Notes under the pieces: generated by a model
Seen by the model: only the letters and a program-made list of their open reading frames with translations
What the model was told of the DNA's origin: nothing
Database searches by the model: none
DNA from: Trichormus variabilis 0441
GTDB taxonomy: Bacteria > Cyanobacteriota > Cyanobacteriia > Cyanobacteriales > Nostocaceae
Assembly (NCBI RefSeq): GCF_009856605.1
Contig: NZ_CP047242.1
Location: 1,920,001 to 1,984,000 of the forward strand
Length of the DNA: 64,000 nucleotides
Direction: 5' to 3'
Part shown: in pieces, positions 38,114-47,595 of the stretch
How the letters are laid out: every line of letters starts with the position of its first letter
Numbering within the stretch: the first letter of the stretch is position 1
Made by a program: the position numbers and the translations under genes

Positions 38114-39181
38114 GTGAAAATTCCAAGTTCAATCTGGACATTACTAATAGGCATCGGGCTAACCCTGGCAAGCCTTTGGTACGGTCAAAATCATGGACTA
38201 ATGCCAGTTGCCGCCTCCGATGAAGCGGATTTAGTGGATGGTCTTTTTAATACAATGATGACCGTTTCCGCAGGTATATTTTTAATTGTTGAAGGTGTAT
38301 TAGTTTACTGTGTTGTAAAATATCGTCGGCGCGCTGGTGATCATGAAGACGGCCCGCCAGTTGAAGGTAATGTACCATTAGAAATACTTTGGACAGCGAT
38401 CCCCGCAATTATAGTTATCGGTATTTCTGTCTATAGCTTTGAAGTTTATAATGACATCGGTGGTTTTGATCCCCACGCGGGTCATCAAGCGCCAATAACT
38501 CAGAGTTCTATGACAATGCCTGGGTCGGCGATCGCCGCCACGCTCAATGATACTCCTAACCTCAACCAAGAGAAATCTGATGAGGCGATGCAAGACCCAG
38601 CCACAGCAGCAGTCCGCAACGCCGACCAAATCCCCCAAAAACAGGATGCTCCTGGTTTAGGTATTGTGGCTCCAGGCATTGGCTCCAGTCCAGAGAAAGC
38701 TGGAAAACCACCAGAATTAGTAGTCAACGTCACCGGGTTACAATACGCTTGGATTTTCACCTATCCTGAATCAGGTATTACCACTGGTGAGTTACACGTT
38801 CCCATTGGGCGCGAAGTGCAAATCAATATGACAGCTAACGATGTCATTCATGCCTTTTGGGTTCCCGAATTTCGCTTGAAACAAGATGCGATCCCCGGTA
38901 GACAAACCGAGATGCGTTTCACACCGAAAACAGCAGGTGACTATACTCTTATCTGTGCGGAACTGTGCGGCCCCTACCACGGCGCAATGCGGACACAGGT
39001 AGTAGTTGAACCGGAAGAAGCATTTAAAAAATGGACACAAGAACAGCTAGCGGCTAACAGTGACACGCTCAATCAAGCTGTTGCGGTCAACCCTACAGAC
39101 TTAACCCCAGAAGAATTTCTCGCTCCTTATACTAAGGAAATGGGAATTCAACCAGAGATGTTACATCACATTCACAAGTAG
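38114..39181 (+). CDS. coxB: Cytochrome c oxidase subunit II
   Basis: A 355-residue subunit that receives electrons from cytochrome c6 or plastocyanin through the binuclear CuA centre. Two N-terminal membrane helices (an uncleaved or lipoprotein-free signal, then TMMTVSAGIFLIVEGVLVYCVVKY) are followed by a periplasmic cupredoxin domain. It has a first Cu-ligand His in NDVIHAFWVPEF and the CuA loop CAELCGPYHGAM. A low-complexity insertion lies at about residues 125-190. The GTG start at 38114 gives the correct first helix. First gene of coxBAC; in Anabaena the set next to ctaA/ctaB is the one used in vegetative cells. Confidence 0.95.
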   Translation: MKIPSSIWTLLIGIGLTLASLWYGQNHGLMPVAASDEADLVDGLFNTMMTVSAGIFLIVEGVLVYCVVKYRRRAGDHEDGPPVEGNVPLEILWTAIPAIIVIGISVYSFEVYNDIGGFDPHAGHQAPITQSSMTMPGSAIAATLNDTPNLNQEKSDEAMQDPATAAVRNADQIPQKQDAPGLGIVAPGIGSSPEKAGKPPELVVNVTGLQYAWIFTYPESGITTGELHVPIGREVQINMTANDVIHAFWVPEFRLKQDAIPGRQTEMRFTPKTAGDYTLICAELCGPYHGAMRTQVVVEPEEAFKKWTQEQLAANSDTLNQAVAVNPTDLTPEEFLAPYTKEMGIQPEMLHHIHK

Positions 39182-39366
39182 TCAAAAGTCCATAGTCCAC
39201 AGTCAACAGTCCACAGCTATAGCTACTGACCAATGACTAAGCGCAAAGTCGAGCCACTGCGTTCCTGTCGCTCTGCGTCGGAAAGCAAGTGGCGTTGAGC
39301 GGAGGTTTCCTCCGAACAGAACTTTGTAAGAGATGACCAATGACTAATGACCAATGACAAATAACT
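39182..39366. repeat. STRR and palindromic repeats between coxB and coxA
   Basis: Agtccac/agtcaac heptamers at 39184-39215, a GC-rich dispersed element at 39238-39322, then gaccaat heptamers up to the coxA start. Insertion inside an operon suggests that these elements are tolerated, or act as mRNA processing or attenuation structures. Confidence 0.65.
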
Positions 39367-41094
39367 ATGACACAAGCTCAGTTGCAAGAAACTGCCAATA
39401 TCCCGGCTCGTATTGAAGAACCAGGGGAAAGACATTGGCGAGATTACTTTGGTTTTAATACCGACCATAAGGTGATTGGGTTACAATACCTAGTCACTTC
39501 CTTCATTTTTTACTGCATTGGCGGCGTAATGGCTGACTTGGTGCGGACAGAACTACGCACCCCTGAAGTAGATTTTGTCAGCCCAGAAGTCTACAACAGT
39601 CTATTTACACTGCACGCCACAATCATGATTTTCTTGTGGATTGTGCCGGCAGGTGCAGGGTTTGCTAACTATCTGATTCCCCTGATGATTGGGGCCAGAG
39701 ATATGGCATTCCCCAGATTGAATGCTGTGGCATTTTGGATGATTCCTCCGGCAGGATTGTTGCTGATTGCCAGTTTGGTTGTGGGTGATGCACCCGATGC
39801 CGGTTGGACTTCCTACCCTCCCTTGAGCTTGGTAACAGGACAAGTAGGCGAAGGTATTTGGATTATTAGTGTCCTGCTGTTGGGTACATCTTCAATTTTG
39901 GGGGCGATTAATTTTCTCGTCACCCTTCTGAAGATGCGTATCCCTAGTATGGGCTTCCATCAAATGCCTTTGTTCTGTTGGGCGATGTTCGCCACTTCAG
40001 CATTAGTTTTACTGTCAACGCCAGTACTCGCAGCCGGTTTGATTCTGCTGGCTTTTGATCTCATCGCCGGCACCACATTTTTCAACCCTACAGGTGGTGG
40101 TGATCCGGTGGTATACCAGCATATGTTCTGGTTTTACTCCCACCCGGCGGTATACATCATGATTTTGCCCTTTTTTGGCGCAATTTCTGAGATTATCCCC
40201 ATACATTCGCGTAAACCAATTTTCGGTTATAAAGCGATCGCCTATTCATCCTTAGCCATCAGTTTCTTAGGGCTAATTGTCTGGGCGCACCATATGTTTA
40301 CCAGTGGTATTCCCGGCTGGTTGCGGATGTTCTTCATGATCACTACGATGATCATTGCCGTACCTACAGGGATCAAAATTTTCAGCTGGTTGGCTACAAT
40401 GTGGGGCGGCAAAATCCAGTTCAACAGTGCCATGCTATTTGCCGCCGGCTTTGTCGGAACCTTCGTGATTGGTGGTGTCAGTGGTGTCATGTTGGCAGCC
40501 GTGCCTTTTGATATTCACGTCCACGATACTTATTTTGTGGTGGCTCACCTCCACTACGTTTTGTTTGGTGGTAGTGTGTTGGGTATTTTCGCCGCCATTT
40601 ATCATTGGTTCCCGAAAATGACGGGACGTATGATCAACGAATTTTGGGGTAAGGTTCACTTTGCCTTAACTATTGTGGGTTTAAATATGACCTTCCTACC
40701 CATGCACAAGCTGGGTTTGATGGGTATGAACCGCCGTATTGCCCAATATGACCCCAAATTTACCTTATTAAACGAAATCTGCACTTATGGTTCTTACATC
40801 CTTGCAGTTTCCACGTTCCCCTTCATTTTCAATGCAATTTGGAGTTGGTTATACGGCGAGAAAGCGGGTAACAATCCTTGGCGCGCTCTTACCTTGGAGT
40901 GGATGACTACCTCGCCACCAGCCATTGAGAATTTTGACAAACTCCCAGTACTAGCTACAGGGCCTTACGACTACGGTTTGGAAAAGGCTAGCGAAGGTGT
41001 ACCCTTATCCGACCCTAATCCAGTTCTATCGGCTGGCCCCAACTCTGTTCTCAGAGCTGAGCCTGATGAGCCATATCCAACAATTGAGTCGTAG
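39367..41094 (+). CDS. coxA: Cytochrome c oxidase subunit I
   Basis: A 575-residue catalytic subunit with 12 membrane helices. It has haem a/a3 and CuB ligands in LHATIMIFLW, in YSHPAVYIMILPFFG (His-Tyr cross-link site), in WAHHMFTSG (CuB His-His), and in VHDTYFVVAHLHYVLFGG. It reduces oxygen to water and pumps protons. The C-terminal 35 residues are Pro-rich and variable. Second gene of coxBAC. Confidence 0.97.
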   Translation: MTQAQLQETANIPARIEEPGERHWRDYFGFNTDHKVIGLQYLVTSFIFYCIGGVMADLVRTELRTPEVDFVSPEVYNSLFTLHATIMIFLWIVPAGAGFANYLIPLMIGARDMAFPRLNAVAFWMIPPAGLLLIASLVVGDAPDAGWTSYPPLSLVTGQVGEGIWIISVLLLGTSSILGAINFLVTLLKMRIPSMGFHQMPLFCWAMFATSALVLLSTPVLAAGLILLAFDLIAGTTFFNPTGGGDPVVYQHMFWFYSHPAVYIMILPFFGAISEIIPIHSRKPIFGYKAIAYSSLAISFLGLIVWAHHMFTSGIPGWLRMFFMITTMIIAVPTGIKIFSWLATMWGGKIQFNSAMLFAAGFVGTFVIGGVSGVMLAAVPFDIHVHDTYFVVAHLHYVLFGGSVLGIFAAIYHWFPKMTGRMINEFWGKVHFALTIVGLNMTFLPMHKLGLMGMNRRIAQYDPKFTLLNEICTYGSYILAVSTFPFIFNAIWSWLYGEKAGNNPWRALTLEWMTTSPPAIENFDKLPVLATGPYDYGLEKASEGVPLSDPNPVLSAGPNSVLRAEPDEPYPTIES

Positions 41095-41159
41095 AGGGTA
41101 GGGGTGTAAGGGTGTAGAGGTTGATGAAACTATAGTTGAGTCATTCGTTTTACATTGCT

Positions 41160-41206
41160 CCCAATCCCCAATCCCCAGTCCCCAGTCCCCAGTCCCCAGT
41201 CCCTAA
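41160..41206. repeat. CCCAGTC heptamer STRR between coxA and coxC
   Basis: Six to seven tandem ccccaat/ccccagt heptamers in the 124-base gap, ending 13 bases before the coxC ATG. They displace the usual Shine-Dalgarno position. Confidence 0.75.
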
Positions 41207-41218
41207 TTTTTAAGATTC

Positions 41219-41842
41219 ATGCAAAGTCAAACTATTGACCCAGCGAAAACGGAACTAAATCATCACCACACAGCCGAGGCGGTTGGTCATCACGAAGAAC
41301 ATCCTGATCATCGGCTATTTGGGTTATTTGTCTTCCTGGTTGCTGAAGGAATGATATTTTTAGGTTTGTTCGGAGCCTATTTGGCTTTCCGTTCAACTTT
41401 GCCTGTATGGCCGCCAGCAGGTACACCAGAGTTAGAACTTTTACTTCCTGGTGTCAATACTGTCAATCTAATTGCTAGCAGCTTTGTTATGCACAATGCT
41501 GACACTGCTATTAAGAAGAATGATACTAAGGGTATGCGTACTTGGTTGGCAATAACTGCAGCAATGGGTGCGATTTTCTTGGTCGGGCAAGTTTACGAAT
41601 ACACCCATTTAGAATTTGGGTTAACCACTAATTTGTTTGCTAGTGCGTTTTACGTGTTGACTGGTTTTCACGGACTGCACGTAACTATCGGCGTTTTGGC
41701 AATTGTAGCTGTGTTGTGGCGATCGCGCACTCAAGGTCACTACAGTAGTGAAAAACACTTTGGTATTGAAGCTGCGGAAATATACTGGCACTTTGTAGAT
41801 GTAATCTGGATTATTCTGTTCGGATTACTGTACTTACTGTAA
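41219..41842 (+). CDS. coxC: Cytochrome c oxidase subunit III
   Basis: A 207-residue five-helix subunit III. Family segments are FLVAEGMIFLGLFGAYLAFR, a central GQVYEYTHLEFGLTTNLFASAFYVLTGFHGLHVTIG, and AEIYWHFVDVIWIILFGLLYLL at the C-terminus. It stabilises the proton pathway of subunit I. Last gene of coxBAC, followed by a strong terminator. Confidence 0.96.
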   Translation: MQSQTIDPAKTELNHHHTAEAVGHHEEHPDHRLFGLFVFLVAEGMIFLGLFGAYLAFRSTLPVWPPAGTPELELLLPGVNTVNLIASSFVMHNADTAIKKNDTKGMRTWLAITAAMGAIFLVGQVYEYTHLEFGLTTNLFASAFYVLTGFHGLHVTIGVLAIVAVLWRSRTQGHYSSEKHFGIEAAEIYWHFVDVIWIILFGLLYLL

Positions 41843-41888
41843 GTATTAATTATTTAGTTGTTCACTCCACGCGGACAACATAGAATTT

Positions 41889-41914
41889 AGCCCCCCCTCT
41901 GGGGGTTTTTTTAT
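41889..41914 (+). terminator. Intrinsic terminator of coxBAC
   Basis: A GC-rich stem (CCCCCC / GGGGG, loop TCT) followed directly by TTTTTTT, 47 bases after the coxC stop. Confidence 0.85.
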
Positions 41915-42068
41915 TGGTGCAGTACTTTTTTGAAGACTTGGTCAAATTTTAGCTTGTTTAACGCAGAGTGACGCTGCGGTTAGCGCTGAGGCACGCAGAG
42001 ATTTTATTGCTAACGTTGGAGTCTACAAGTAATATTTTCTTAGGGTTTGCTGTTGATTTTTTAGATAA

Positions 42069-42488
42069 ATGGAATCTCAAATACAAATAGAACAGGTCAT
42101 TAAAACTCTGCAACAGGATTTACCGACACTGTTTGAGCAAGATATATCTTACGATATTTATACGCCAGATATTTACTTTCAAGACCCAGTAAACAAATTT
42201 AAAGGCAAATTTAACTACAGGATTATTTTTTGGACTTTACGGTTTCATGCCTGGTTATTTTTTACCGAAATATATTTTGATTTACACGAAGTAGGACAGT
42301 TGGATAAAGATACAATTTTAGCCAAGTGGACGGTGCGGGGGAGGTTGCGGGTTCCCTGGCGATCGCAGATTTTTTTTAATGGTTACTCAACTTACAAATT
42401 GAGGCAAAATAATTTAATTTATGAACATATAGATACTTGGGATCGCAAGCCAGGAGAGATTTTGCGGCAGTTTTGGATAAAGGGGTAA
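42069..42488 (+). CDS. DUF2358 domain protein
   Basis: A 139-residue protein of the DUF2358 family, an NTF2-like fold found in cyanobacteria and plants. It is recognised by IYTPDIYFQDPVNKFKGKFNYR, by WTVRGRLRVPWRSQIFFNG and by HIDTWDRKPGEILRQFW. Function unknown. It is convergent with the potassium-channel gene, 32 bases away. Confidence 0.8.
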   Translation: MESQIQIEQVIKTLQQDLPTLFEQDISYDIYTPDIYFQDPVNKFKGKFNYRIIFWTLRFHAWLFFTEIYFDLHEVGQLDKDTILAKWTVRGRLRVPWRSQIFFNGYSTYKLRQNNLIYEHIDTWDRKPGEILRQFWIKG

Positions 42489-42520
42489 GGTAGGTAATTG
42501 GGTTTTAAATCTTGAATTTA

Positions 42521-43432
42521 TTAGCCTGTCTCATCTAAAGGTAGAACATCGTGAAAATATTTATAGTCGATGTAGCGATGTCCATCAGATGTATGGTGAA
42601 AAATATCAACGAAGCGACTGTTCCATAAAATATTACTAGCCGTATAAGTATGACGGGCATGAACTACTTGGGCTACTGTTTCATCAATACCACTGACTGA
42701 AATCACTAGATTTGTGTTTGTTTGCATTAGCGACTCTGCTGACATTCCATATAAAGGGCTGAACTCATCTATGGGATGCAGTGCTAGCCAGCTTAATGTA
42801 AAACTAGGTGTCTGATTTCTTAATAGTTTTAAATCGTGGAAACGCCGAATAAATCCTCCTTCTGCTGTGATTTCATCACGCATTAAGTAAACTCGCATCT
42901 GGGCTTCTAAAATTAAATTGCGTCGCTGGTTAGCAGTGCGAAACATCAGCGTTGGTACACCATTGTACGGTGTGATGACTGCAACACGGCTAAATATGAC
43001 ACGGGCGGAAGGACGAGAAAAACGAGCAAATGCAAGTCCTGTCATAACAGCAATTCCCACCAAACCAATCATGGCTTCAATGGTGACAATAGTATTGGCA
43101 TATAGTGTTTTAGGATACATTGCACCATAGCCAATGGATGCGAGTGTCTGCACGCTGAAGAAAAATAAATCCAAAAAAGAACCAGGTTTAGCATTGGCTA
43201 TACAATCTCCTCCCAGCCAATAAGCTAGGGCGAATATGAGATTAATTGCTAGATAAGAAATACAAATTAGTAATAAAAAGCCAGTCCAAGGAATAGTTAG
43301 CAGTAAATGATAAGGATCTCGCCAGTAAGAATGCCATACACCCATGCCAATAATCTCAAATTGTCCGTTCTGAACTTTAATTTGGACTCTATCTGGTTGT
43401 TTCTTTGCAAGTCTCTTCAGTCGAAATTTCAT
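42521..43432 (-). CDS. Inward-rectifier-type potassium channel (Kir family)
   Basis: A 303-residue channel of the prokaryotic Kir (KirBac) family. A slide helix (WRDPYHLLLTIPW) leads into the first membrane helix. The selectivity filter lies in TLASIGYGAMYP, followed by a second helix (IEAMIGLVGIAVMTGLAFARFSRP) and a C-terminal immunoglobulin-like cytoplasmic domain (FRTANQRRNLILEAQMRVYLMRDE). The frame is open to a TTG at 43456, but ATG 43432 (MKFRLKR) is the better start. It probably sits in the plasma or thylakoid membrane and controls K+ flux and membrane potential. Confidence 0.9.
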   Translation of the reverse strand: MKFRLKRLAKKQPDRVQIKVQNGQFEIIGMGVWHSYWRDPYHLLLTIPWTGFLLLICISYLAINLIFALAYWLGGDCIANAKPGSFLDLFFFSVQTLASIGYGAMYPKTLYANTIVTIEAMIGLVGIAVMTGLAFARFSRPSARVIFSRVAVITPYNGVPTLMFRTANQRRNLILEAQMRVYLMRDEITAEGGFIRRFHDLKLLRNQTPSFTLSWLALHPIDEFSPLYGMSAESLMQTNTNLVISVSGIDETVAQVVHARHTYTASNILWNSRFVDIFHHTSDGHRYIDYKYFHDVLPLDETG

Positions 43433-43740
43433 CGGAAGTAGCCACAAGAACGGCAAATATTAGTATTATTACTAAATTACCGTTAATAGTCATGGTAAAT
43501 TTTTTCTAGTCTGGTCAAGTAGTAAATGGGTAATTGGGAATGGGTAATGGGTAATTGATTTTAGCAATTACACCAATTTGAAAAAAGAATCGAACAGATA
43601 CATAAGGACATACCCTTATTTTGCTTGGCTTTCCTAACGTGCGAATTTTGTTGGCGCAGCCTTGTTGTAGGCTAGGAGTAAATTTTGAATTGGTATTACC
43701 TATCAGCCATTACTCATTACCAATTCCCATTGCTACAACT
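43433..43740. other. Gap with gggtaat STRR
   Basis: About 300 bases with gggtaat heptamers at 43528-43558 and attacca/attaccc copies near 43690-43730. No gene is seen. Confidence 0.5.
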
Positions 43741-44481
43741 TTAATCAGCAAATACACGTCCTAAAAATTCTACTATTTCCGCCCAAGCAGAGGTAGTCGC
43801 AGCAGAATCGTAGCGATAACCGTCATCGCGCATGAAGGTATGTTCTGCTTCATATAAAACTACTTTGTGAGGTACTTTAGCATCTTCAATGGCTTTAATT
43901 AAAATTTGGCGATCGCTTTCTGGTATGTGAGGATCAAGTGTACCCAGTACTAGCAATATTTCCCCTGTGATTTCCTTGACTCTGTGGATAGTATCCGCTA
44001 CTCCTTTACCCAACTTACCACTGGGAATCCCTGTAGGGTAGCAGCAGGCGGAGGCTTTAACTTCGGTTTCAAAAGCTGCACGAAAGGCTAAGTGTCCACC
44101 TATACAAAAACCAAGGGTACCAATTTTATCGGCATTAACAGTGCTTTCCGCTTTGAGAAAATCAATTACAGCACGAGAATCTGCATCATATTCAGCGATC
44201 GCAGTTCGTCGCGCATTATCATTACCCCGCATTCTCCCAAGATCATCCGGTTCAATTACTAGTCCAATTGGCTCAAGACGATGAAAAATCTCTGGTGCTG
44301 CTACTACGTAACCAAATCCAGCTAAGTAGTTAGCTAGACGAATTATTGGGCTACCTAACTGATAAATATCACTATAAAATACAATACCTGGATAAACTCC
44401 TGCTGGTTTTGGAGATGCGACATAAACACGCATTAAACTGTCATCTACTCTCAACTCCACATTGCGCTTAGTGATTTGCAC
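43741..44481 (-). CDS. Dienelactone hydrolase family protein
   Basis: A 246-residue alpha/beta hydrolase with the DLH nucleophile elbow IGTLGFCIGGHLAF (Cys nucleophile), acid residue in VLGTLDPHIP and catalytic His in LYEAEHTFMRDDG. The family hydrolyses dienelactones or other small esters; the natural substrate in cyanobacteria is unknown. A single gene, minus strand. Confidence 0.87.
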   Translation of the reverse strand: MQITKRNVELRVDDSLMRVYVASPKPAGVYPGIVFYSDIYQLGSPIIRLANYLAGFGYVVAAPEIFHRLEPIGLVIEPDDLGRMRGNDNARRTAIAEYDADSRAVIDFLKAESTVNADKIGTLGFCIGGHLAFRAAFETEVKASACCYPTGIPSGKLGKGVADTIHRVKEITGEILLVLGTLDPHIPESDRQILIKAIEDAKVPHKVVLYEAEHTFMRDDGYRYDSAATTSAWAEIVEFLGRVFAD

Positions 44482-44703
44482 TGTTTTAGCTCCGTGTTAT
44501 GTTTGCTTTCATTAGCTTTTACACCAGGGAATAATAAAATCTGGATTTCTGCATAACTTCCCATAACGTACTTGATGTATATATAAACAATTTGTCAATT
44601 ATTTTTAATTATCAATTTAAAAGAAAATTCTGTTTGCTACTATTAATAACTAGACTTAAGGTAAAGTTAAGCACTTTGTATAAGCAATATAATATCTAAA
44701 GTC

Positions 44704-44979
44704 ATGAAAAATATTAATTCTGTACAAAAACCACTCGGTGAAACAACAGATGTAGAAGTTTGGCTGAGTAGAGCCGGCTTAAAATTTGCAGACTTGGGTC
44801 ATGATGATGCTAGTAAAGCGATTCGTAAGCAGTGGCGAGAGTATCAAGCAGCCGTACAGAAATGCTGCGTTACGCTGCATCAGCCACCAGAATGCGTTCA
44901 ACTAAGTGGTGATTATGCCAAACTGAGAATACCCGGTAATAAATTAATCGCCAATGATGAAAGTGTCCTCAATTCATAG
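44704..44979 (+). CDS. Hypothetical protein, 91 residues
   Basis: A 91-residue soluble protein starting at ATG 44704 with a helical, charged middle (GHDDASKAIRKQWREYQAAVQKCCVTL) and two adjacent cysteines. I do not recognise the family. Start and length look natural and it does not overlap other genes. It converges with the Rieske oxygenase gene 38 bases later. Confidence 0.55.
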   Translation: MKNINSVQKPLGETTDVEVWLSRAGLKFADLGHDDASKAIRKQWREYQAAVQKCCVTLHQPPECVQLSGDYAKLRIPGNKLIANDESVLNS

Positions 44980-45017
44980 ATAAGCTGTGGCACATTTAAC
45001 TAGCACATCTTTTTGTG

Positions 45018-46400
45018 TTAACTGTTAGGTAAGTTGCGTGGTGGGATAATTCGCCCTTCGTAAAACTGCTTTTCGAGTTTGCTTAATCCCCGCCATATAA
45101 CTGCAAAAGTAATTGGTGTGACTGTCTCAATGAGGATAGCCGGAATTGATGACGCGTCAAAAAATAGTGTGATTAAGGGAGTGCTTACCAATGAGATAAC
45201 TGTAATTACTCCACTCCATAATCGTAGTTTCTGGATTTTAGCTAAAGCATTTCTACAACTGGCACATTTTATTGTGTGTGAATAGTATCTTTCTAAGAGT
45301 TGTTCTTTGGGTATGGCCTGCGAAAAAGCTTGTCCTGGAAATGGTTCAGCGTTGTAATTGTTCACCCACTGGCGCAGTTCAAACACAAAACTGTCAGCTT
45401 TGGTTGGTAGGTAAAACGCTTTTGTAAAGTTAGGACTACCCCCTTTGGCTTGGAGATATCTTTCTTGATAGTGGAGAAAAATTTGGTCGTCTTCTAAAAC
45501 ACCATTTTGTCCCAGATGATAGTACCAACGTGGTCTTAATTTAATAAAAATCCCTGGTAGTTTGGAAGGAAACTTAAAAGGAAACCGAGCAAATAAACGA
45601 CACTCACCTTTACGAATAGGTGTAGCATAGACAACAGTTAAGATGCGTCCTCGTTCGCTGTTGATATCATGCCACATTAAAGCTGGTGCAACGAAAGTTG
45701 TAGATAATTCTGATTGTCCGGCTTTGATGCTTTGATGCCAAACACCTTTGAAACCATGTTTTCCAGATACAACTACCTCTAGTTCTAAGGGAGCAGCATT
45801 TTTCCGATTTCCTACAGTTTTGTGATGGGTGTAGGCTAAATGACTGGGGTCGAGTATGTTTTCTAAAAGTGTGAGGGCATCATAAGGCACATCTCTAAAC
45901 GTATTTATGATGACCCAACCATCAGGAGATTCTTCTAATGGTTCAACTACAGGAATTTTAGTTTTGGCTGCGTTTTCTGGGTTGCCTATGTAAACAAATA
46001 ACATTCCTTGGCGTTCTGTGGTCAGCCAAGATGTTACACAGGCGCGCTGGGAAGTCTCAGCTTGTCCGCCTTCTGGTTGTTGAGGTATGCGCTGACAACT
46101 GCCATCTCCAGCGAAACTCCAACCGTGATAGGGACACTCTAACAGTCCTTCCTCATTAATTCTGCCTTCAGAAAGTGGTGCTAAACGGTGAGGACATTGA
46201 TCTTCAAACGCTTGCCAAGTCTGAGATTGCTGATCCCACCAAATGACAATATCTTTACCTAATAAGGTAAAAGCTGTGGGTTTCGATTTATCTAAATCTT
46301 CTAAGTAGTGGACTGGATACCAAGCTTCATGCCAATCAAAACTATGAGGGTCACTACCGCCTGGCAATATCTGTTCTAAAGTTGGGTTAGTGTTAACCAT
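45018..46400 (-). CDS. Rieske non-haem iron oxygenase, PaO/Lls1-like
   Basis: A 460-residue oxygenase. The N-terminal Rieske [2Fe-2S] centre is in CPHRLAPLSEGRINEEGLLECPYHGWSF. The mononuclear iron site is in ENILDPSHLAYTHHKTVG, with two His and an upstream Asp. A C-terminal CASCRNAL motif (CxxC) is followed by two hydrophobic helices. This layout is that of the chloroplast PaO/Lls1/Tic55 family: pheophorbide a oxygenase, Ptc52 and related proteins. The substrate is probably a chlorophyll-derived pigment, but that is inference. I prefer ATG 46400; an ATG at 46424 adds eight residues. It is divergent from the Fur-family gene. Confidence 0.85.
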   Translation of the reverse strand: MVNTNPTLEQILPGGSDPHSFDWHEAWYPVHYLEDLDKSKPTAFTLLGKDIVIWWDQQSQTWQAFEDQCPHRLAPLSEGRINEEGLLECPYHGWSFAGDGSCQRIPQQPEGGQAETSQRACVTSWLTTERQGMLFVYIGNPENAAKTKIPVVEPLEESPDGWVIINTFRDVPYDALTLLENILDPSHLAYTHHKTVGNRKNAAPLELEVVVSGKHGFKGVWHQSIKAGQSELSTTFVAPALMWHDINSERGRILTVVYATPIRKGECRLFARFPFKFPSKLPGIFIKLRPRWYYHLGQNGVLEDDQIFLHYQERYLQAKGGSPNFTKAFYLPTKADSFVFELRQWVNNYNAEPFPGQAFSQAIPKEQLLERYYSHTIKCASCRNALAKIQKLRLWSGVITVISLVSTPLITLFFDASSIPAILIETVTPITFAVIWRGLSKLEKQFYEGRIIPPRNLPNS

Positions 46401-47102
46401 GAGTGTTAATTTATAAATATTCAATATTATTTACAAAATAGTACATTAAACTACAAATTTACGTGAATATTGTCTTGAGTGACACGATGTACTGTGTAGG
46501 ATATGTACGCCGATATTGGCTCAATTATAAAGAAAAAATTAATATTTGTTCGTGCGTGTGAGCGATCGCCTTCGATGGCGTGAATCATTTCTACTTACTA
46601 CTGGCTTCTTCCTGGGGTGAGATATTGGGATAGCTAAGTTAAACTTTCATAACCGTAGCGATCGCTTTTTTGGGAAAATTTACTGCACAATGATGACAGT
46701 GATCCGTTTTCAGTTGTCATTGGCCATTAGAGGCGACTTTTGTCCATAATTATTAGTTCTGCCTCCCTATCTGCACCCAAACCCTACAACCTGTTCCCAT
46801 CTTCTAGCATTGGCAACTTCTCTCTTGAGTCCCATCTCTGCTTGACGATACTTTCATATATTACGAGATGGACATTTATAGCAATTTTAAGCTAAAGTTG
46901 TAATGAGTTTGTTTTAGAGTAAGGTGTGACGGAACAACCTATCAAGAAGCAGAAAAATTATTACCTCAAACTGTGATTACCGCACTACACAAAAGCCACA
47001 ACACAGTTAGAGGTAAGGCATTGTTATTTAATATTTTCACATATATACAACAGCAATAACCATCAAACTGGGAAAGATCCCCAATAGTAAATAGACATAA
47101 AT
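46401..47102. promoter_or_regulatory. Divergent gap Rieske oxygenase / furC
   Basis: About 700 bases with promoters for two divergent genes. Between about 46900 and 47061 a start-less open stretch of some 50 codons ends just before furC (TTYQEAEKLLPQTVITAL...); it may be a gene remnant. No clear Fur box is visible to me. Confidence 0.45.
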
Positions 47103-47552
47103 ATGCAGCAACAGGCAATATCGACAAAACCAATTCGTTCTCTAGAAGATGCTCTTGAGCGTTGTCAGCTGTTGGGTATGCGCGTCAGTCGTCAGCGCCG
47201 TTTTATTCTGGAACTGCTGTGGCAAGCAAATGAGCATCTTTCTGCTAGAGAAATTTATGATCGCCTCAACCAACAAGGCAAAGACATTGGCCATACATCT
47301 GTATATCAAAACCTAGAAGCATTATCAACTCAAGGCATTATTGAGAGTATCGAACGTTGTGACGGGCGCTTATACGGTAATATTAGTGACTCTCACAGTC
47401 ATGTTAATTGCCTAGATACTAACCAAATTTTGGATGTGCATATTCAACTTCCAGAGGCATTTATCCAAGAAGTTGAACAAAGAACGGGAGTGAAGATTAC
47501 AGATTATAGTATCAACTTCTATGGATATCGGCATCCTCAAGAGGAAGAGTAG
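47103..47552 (+). CDS. furC: Fur family regulator, FurC/PerR-like
   Basis: A 149-residue Fur-family repressor. A winged-helix DNA-binding domain (LGMRVSRQRRFILELLWQANEHLSAREIYDRL, then GKDIGHTSVYQNLEALSTQGII) is followed by a dimerisation domain with SHSHVNCLDTNQILDV. The usual CxxC pairs that hold structural zinc are absent; only three Cys are present in the whole protein. In Anabaena the regulator in this position, next to coxBAC and calA, is FurC, which has PerR-like roles in the peroxide response. The assignment to FurC is from gene context and family, not from a search. It converges with the NACHT gene. Confidence 0.78.
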   Translation: MQQQAISTKPIRSLEDALERCQLLGMRVSRQRRFILELLWQANEHLSAREIYDRLNQQGKDIGHTSVYQNLEALSTQGIIESIERCDGRLYGNISDSHSHVNCLDTNQILDVHIQLPEAFIQEVEQRTGVKITDYSINFYGYRHPQEEE

Positions 47553-47575
47553 GGAGGCTGGGAGAAAATTGTACA

Positions 47576-47593
47576 GACGCGATTAATCGCGTC
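47576..47593. terminator. Palindrome GACGCGATTAATCGCGTC between convergent genes
   Basis: An 18-base perfect palindrome, flanked by gtaca and tcttata, between the furC stop (47552) and the NACHT gene stop (47596). It is a dispersed Nostoc hairpin element that here probably serves as a bidirectional terminator. Confidence 0.65.
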
Positions 47594-47595
47594 TC

